Part shown: positions 8,682-11,167 of the stretch, one piece after another
Layout: each line of letters opens with the position of its first letter
How positions within the stretch are numbered: position 1 is the stretch's first letter
Assembly: GCA_003447595.1 (NCBI GenBank)
Contig: DLYT01000034.1
Coordinates: 8,015-19,181 of the forward strand
Source: Porphyromonadaceae bacterium
GTDB taxonomy: Bacteria; Bacteroidota; Bacteroidia; Bacteroidales; CAMTPD01
Reading direction: 5' to 3'
Length of the DNA stretch: 11,167 bases
The notes under the pieces: model-generated
What the model saw: only the letters and a program-made list of their open reading frames with translations
What the model was told of the DNA's origin: nothing
Databases searched by the model: none
Program-made: the position numbers and the translations under genes

Positions 8682-8707
8682 ATAATAATAATAATAATAA
8701 TAATAAT
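8681..8707. repeat. (AAT)9 trinucleotide microsatellite
   Basis: Nine perfect AAT units on the plus strand (ATT on the coding strand of the receptor), preceded by a partial unit AT. The tract shares its last base with the -7 box and occupies the whole spacer and -33 position of the receptor promoter. Pure tracts of this length are prone to slipped-strand changes in unit number. Confidence 0.97.
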
Positions 8708-8758
8708 TGCGTGTTTAATTTTGTTAACTGCTAATTTTATTTATATTATGATGCGTTC

Positions 8759-8842
8759 AAAACCATGTAAGGTTCTTCCAAGAAGTAAGTAAGGTTTTTG
8801 TAAGAACCTCGTTTACTTTTTCCAAGAACCTTGCATAGTTTT
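8759..8842. terminator. Long hairpin spanning the repeat array; possible terminator of the upstream receptor
   Basis: Arms of 19 nt at 8759-8777 and 8824-8842 pair at 17 Watson-Crick positions, with one T-G and one C-A pair (DNA of the plus strand). The 46-nt apical part contains a second hairpin, AGGTTTTT (8792-8799) with AAGAACCT (8802-8809). It begins 33 bp after the stop codon of the 8876 gene, a natural place for a terminator. On the minus strand, however, only four T residues follow the stem; the stronger T7 tract (8839-8845) is on the plus strand, where no gene needs terminating. Confidence 0.4.
8767..8832. repeat. Three contiguous 22-bp palindromic direct repeats
   Basis: Units are at 8767-8788, 8789-8810 and 8811-8832, with no spacers. 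Neighbouring units agree at 15 of 22 positions, and the first and third at 13. The shared pattern approximates AAGGTTCTT-nn-AAGAACCTT, a near-perfect palindrome with 9-bp arms. Unit 1 keeps the left arm, unit 3 the right arm, and unit 2 most of both. A shorter degenerate echo occurs at about 8853-8869. Possible roles are operators, a structured RNA or a terminator. Confidence 0.85.
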
Positions 8843-8875
8843 TTTATCATGTACGGTTTGCAAGAAGTCGCAAGA

Positions 8876-11167
8876 TTAATTGTTTCGAAGAAGGATACCG
8901 GAATCTTTATCCTCATTCTTCATCTTCAATTTTACGTCCGATTTCTTCTTTCCGAATGAGAAGTTGTACACAAAGTTAATATACACCATATTGGCATTAT
9001 TAATGATGCGCTCTGTTTCCCAACGAGTAATAAGATTAGTGCCGAGAGTCTCTGATGTTTGTTTCCAAGAGTTATAAAAAGGATATCTGATACCGGCCAT
9101 TACAGTCATGTTATTGATCGGTTGATAAGACAATTCTGCAAATGCCATGCTTGGATTACTTCGCACAGTTTGCCCGATCACTGTTTTCTTCTCGGATTGA
9201 TATAACAACTGGAATCCCCATTTTTTATAGGCTAGGTATGCAGAAGGAACAACACGATAACCGGTATAATTCCATTCCGCGTTTTCAAGTTTGTTTCTTT
9301 GATGAAATACTTCGGTGTAAAGTCGGAGACGTAACAGATTGTTCGCAAATGGATACCATTGTAAGAACAGATTTGCTTTCATGTTTTGTGCATAATTCAA
9401 GTTTCCAAAAGTCTCGATAATATCGGTTTTGTTTGATAGAAACACCGGAGCAATTGCGTTCTTTGCGTATTCATATCCCAACTCGGTACTAATAATGAAT
9501 TTCTTAAAGCCCTTGAAGTAGATTAATGAAACATTGTGCGTATTGCTCGGTTTCAAATTTGAGTTTCCGGCGTATATATAGTTCGGATCCTTGTAATATG
9601 GATTATATGTGAGGTTTGAGATAGACGGATTCTGTGTGTTTACCTCATAGTTTAATGTCAAATCGGAGCTTGAATTGATAAAGTAACCGAGTCGTAATTG
9701 TGGACGGAAATAGACAAAATTGTATTGCTTATTTTCAAGTGTCGTCAGCATATTGTTATTGATTCCCGCACTGATGTTGTAGTTGACTTTTTTGCCCAAC
9801 ATGCCGGTAAAGCCAGCGTAAGAATAAACCTCATTCGTGATGATTTCATTCAAAGTCGGAAGGTTGTTTTGCTTGCTATAATTATACAGATAACGAGCAC
9901 CTGCAAATAACTGAGTTTTAGGAAGCTTGAAACTATACAATACATCACCTATTAATGAGTATTTATCCGTTGAAATATCGGTTTCGGTTTCAAAATCAAT
10001 CACATTATTGTGAAGCTCTTTATAGGTGTAATCGTATTTAGACGCATAACCGGTTCCTACGAGATTACATATAATCTCATGCTTTTCGTTGAATATTTTG
10101 CTGAAATATAAGTCTACAACAGGTCGTGTGTACTTGTCTTTATCGTGACTTTCTCCGGTCTTTAGCTGTTCTATATCGTCAAGATTGGATGTAATATCTT
10201 GAAAAGAAGAACGTCTTCTATCGAATGACTTGAACGATACTTTTGTGCTGAATAGATAATCGTCGGGTTTAGAGTGGTTGAAGTTGATCTCGGCCAACAT
10301 GTCCTCGTAGGCATAAGGGCCATTCTTCCCTATTTTGTACTTACTATAGGAGTGCTCAGACGTGGAATAGGATAAGAATTCATCCAGACGCCTTTTGTCA
10401 TAGTTTCGATAACTGATGTTGTACGTTACACCTACTTGCGAACGGCCAAAATTATACTTGAGATTAACCAGGTTATTCCCAAAACCGGTAGTAACTGCAT
10501 TTTGGGTATTTAGACCAACAGAGCCGCCATTTTCTTTTTTCTTCGTGATTACGTTTATCACAGCGCCTAGTCCCATATTTGAATACTGCACGGGCGGTTG
10601 TGTATAGTAATCTATTTTGGCAATATTACTTGGCGAAATTGAAGCCAATTCGATTGGTGTAGACGGAACTCCATTAATCAATATTTTAATGGCCTTTCCA
10701 TCAATCGTTGTCACATCCTGATCGAGTACTTGAATCTTCGGAAGAAACTCTAAAGCCGACAAGGCACTGCTATACTGAGCTTTTTCTATATTCGTCAGTT
10801 TATATTCTTTACGGTCTGCAAATCTTTCGACAGATTGAGCTGTGATCACAACATCTTCCAAGCCGAAAGACATCTCTTCTAATATTATTTCTCCGAGGTT
10901 TATTGATTTGTCCAGAACGACTTCTTGCAAATGCTTAGAATAGCCTAAACAAGAAACCTCTAAGTCATAACGACCTTGAGGAATATTTTCAAGTTGAAAC
11001 TCTCCCGACTCTAGCGTAATTGCCCCTTTGCGTAGATTCGTTTCTTTGGGAGAACTTATTATTGTAGCCGATGCGCCAATGATTGGCGTTTTTGCTTTAT
11101 CTAAAACTTTACCGCTCAAACTGAATGATTGAGCAAAAGAGATGATGCTATTACCAAGGAGCAATAG
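8876..11167 (-). CDS. TonB-dependent-receptor-like outer membrane protein, 5'-truncated by the window edge
   Basis: Outer-membrane receptor paralogous to the gene at 6294-8558. The frame is open to the right edge: the first visible residues are the end of a signal peptide (core LLLGNSIISFA, cleavage near FA-Q). The true start therefore lies beyond 11167, and the TTG at 11164 is not credible as a start. Counting from that TTG, there is a carboxypeptidase-regulatory-like domain (about 13-100), LEDVVITAQ (102-110) as a possible TonB box, and a plug with LPKIQVLDQD, KILINGV (160-166) and GAVINVITKKK (200-210), the classic end of a TonB-receptor plug. An outer-membrane barrel fills the rest. The last strand (VYINFVYNFSFG) is followed by a 24-residue lysine-rich tail ending in SGILLRNN. 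Substrate is unknown, and no SusD-like, sigma or anti-sigma gene is visible beside it. Confidence 0.87.
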   Translation of the reverse strand, partial: LLLLGNSIISFAQSFSLSGKVLDKAKTPIIGASATIISSPKETNLRKGAITLESGEFQLENIPQGRYDLEVSCLGYSKHLQEVVLDKSINLGEIILEEMSFGLEDVVITAQSVERFADRKEYKLTNIEKAQYSSALSALEFLPKIQVLDQDVTTIDGKAIKILINGVPSTPIELASISPSNIAKIDYYTQPPVQYSNMGLGAVINVITKKKENGGSVGLNTQNAVTTGFGNNLVNLKYNFGRSQVGVTYNISYRNYDKRRLDEFLSYSTSEHSYSKYKIGKNGPYAYEDMLAEINFNHSKPDDYLFSTKVSFKSFDRRRSSFQDITSNLDDIEQLKTGESHDKDKYTRPVVDLYFSKIFNEKHEIICNLVGTGYASKYDYTYKELHNNVIDFETETDISTDKYSLIGDVLYSFKLPKTQLFAGARYLYNYSKQNNLPTLNEIITNEVYSYAGFTGMLGKKVNYNISAGINNNMLTTLENKQYNFVYFRPQLRLGYFINSSSDLTLNYEVNTQNPSISNLTYNPYYKDPNYIYAGNSNLKPSNTHNVSLIYFKGFKKFIISTELGYEYAKNAIAPVFLSNKTDIIETFGNLNYAQNMKANLFLQWYPFANNLLRLRLYTEVFHQRNKLENAEWNYTGYRVVPSAYLAYKKWGFQLLYQSEKKTVIGQTVRSNPSMAFAELSYQPINNMTVMAGIRYPFYNSWKQTSETLGTNLITRWETERIINNANMVYINFVYNFSFGKKKSDVKLKMKNEDKDSGILLRNN

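Larger units (their letters stand above)
8559..8875. other. Intergenic region between the two receptor genes
   Basis: These 317 bp contain no convincing gene. On the minus strand, from the upstream receptor downward, there is an array of three 22-bp palindromic repeats (8767-8832), an AT-rich stretch, a (AAT)9 tract (8681-8707), a -7 promoter box (8674-8681) and a leader of about 110 nt ending at the receptor start (8558). The leader includes the perfect 8-bp palindrome GGTTAACC (8646-8653). Only a 34-codon reading frame overlaps the repeats (8746-8850, minus), and it is better explained by the repeats themselves. Confidence 0.8.

Noticed and set aside
8767..8832. Repeat array considered as a CRISPR
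   Set aside because: The 22-bp units are contiguous with no spacers and no cas genes are nearby.
8759..8842. Inverted repeats considered as ends of an invertible promoter
   Set aside because: The arms are separated by only 46 bp filled with a third copy of the same repeat, no promoter box lies between them, and no recombinase gene is visible.

Overview
The window looks like a chromosomal segment from a member of the Bacteroidota, probably Bacteroidales. Three things point there. First, the -7 promoter box TAnnTTTG occurs upstream of dnaE, trxA and an outer-membrane receptor. Second, there are no Shine-Dalgarno sequences. Third, two TonB-receptor-like barrels carry the N-terminal carboxypeptidase-regulatory-like domain typical of this phylum. 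No genus can be assigned with confidence.

Layout. Positions 1-740 (minus strand) hold the first ~246 residues of an RND (HAE1-type) drug-efflux permease that runs off the left edge. Its periplasmic adaptor lies 19 bp upstream (760-1857, minus), so the two form an operon; an outer-membrane factor may follow outside the window. A 215-bp divergent region (1858-2072) separates the pump from dnaE (2073-5810, plus), the replicative DNA polymerase III alpha subunit. trxA (5887-6201, plus) follows with its own well-formed promoter. A strong, probably bidirectional terminator (6231-6270) separates trxA from two convergent minus-strand genes for paralogous 750-760-residue outer-membrane receptors (6294-8558, and 8876 to the right edge, 5'-truncated).

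The left half is ordinary chromosomal material: a drug-efflux pump, replication and redox genes. The right half is visibly more AT-rich and is an accessory, surface-exposed module. The most interesting sequence is the 317-bp intergenic region between the two receptors. It holds (a) three contiguous 22-bp direct repeats, each derived from a palindromic consensus and together forming a long hairpin just after the upstream receptor gene, and (b) a (AAT)9 microsatellite that touches the -7 box of the downstream receptor. The second arrangement suggests the receptor could be switched or tuned by slippage (phase variation). No RNA genes, insertion sequences, CRISPR arrays or phage genes were seen.
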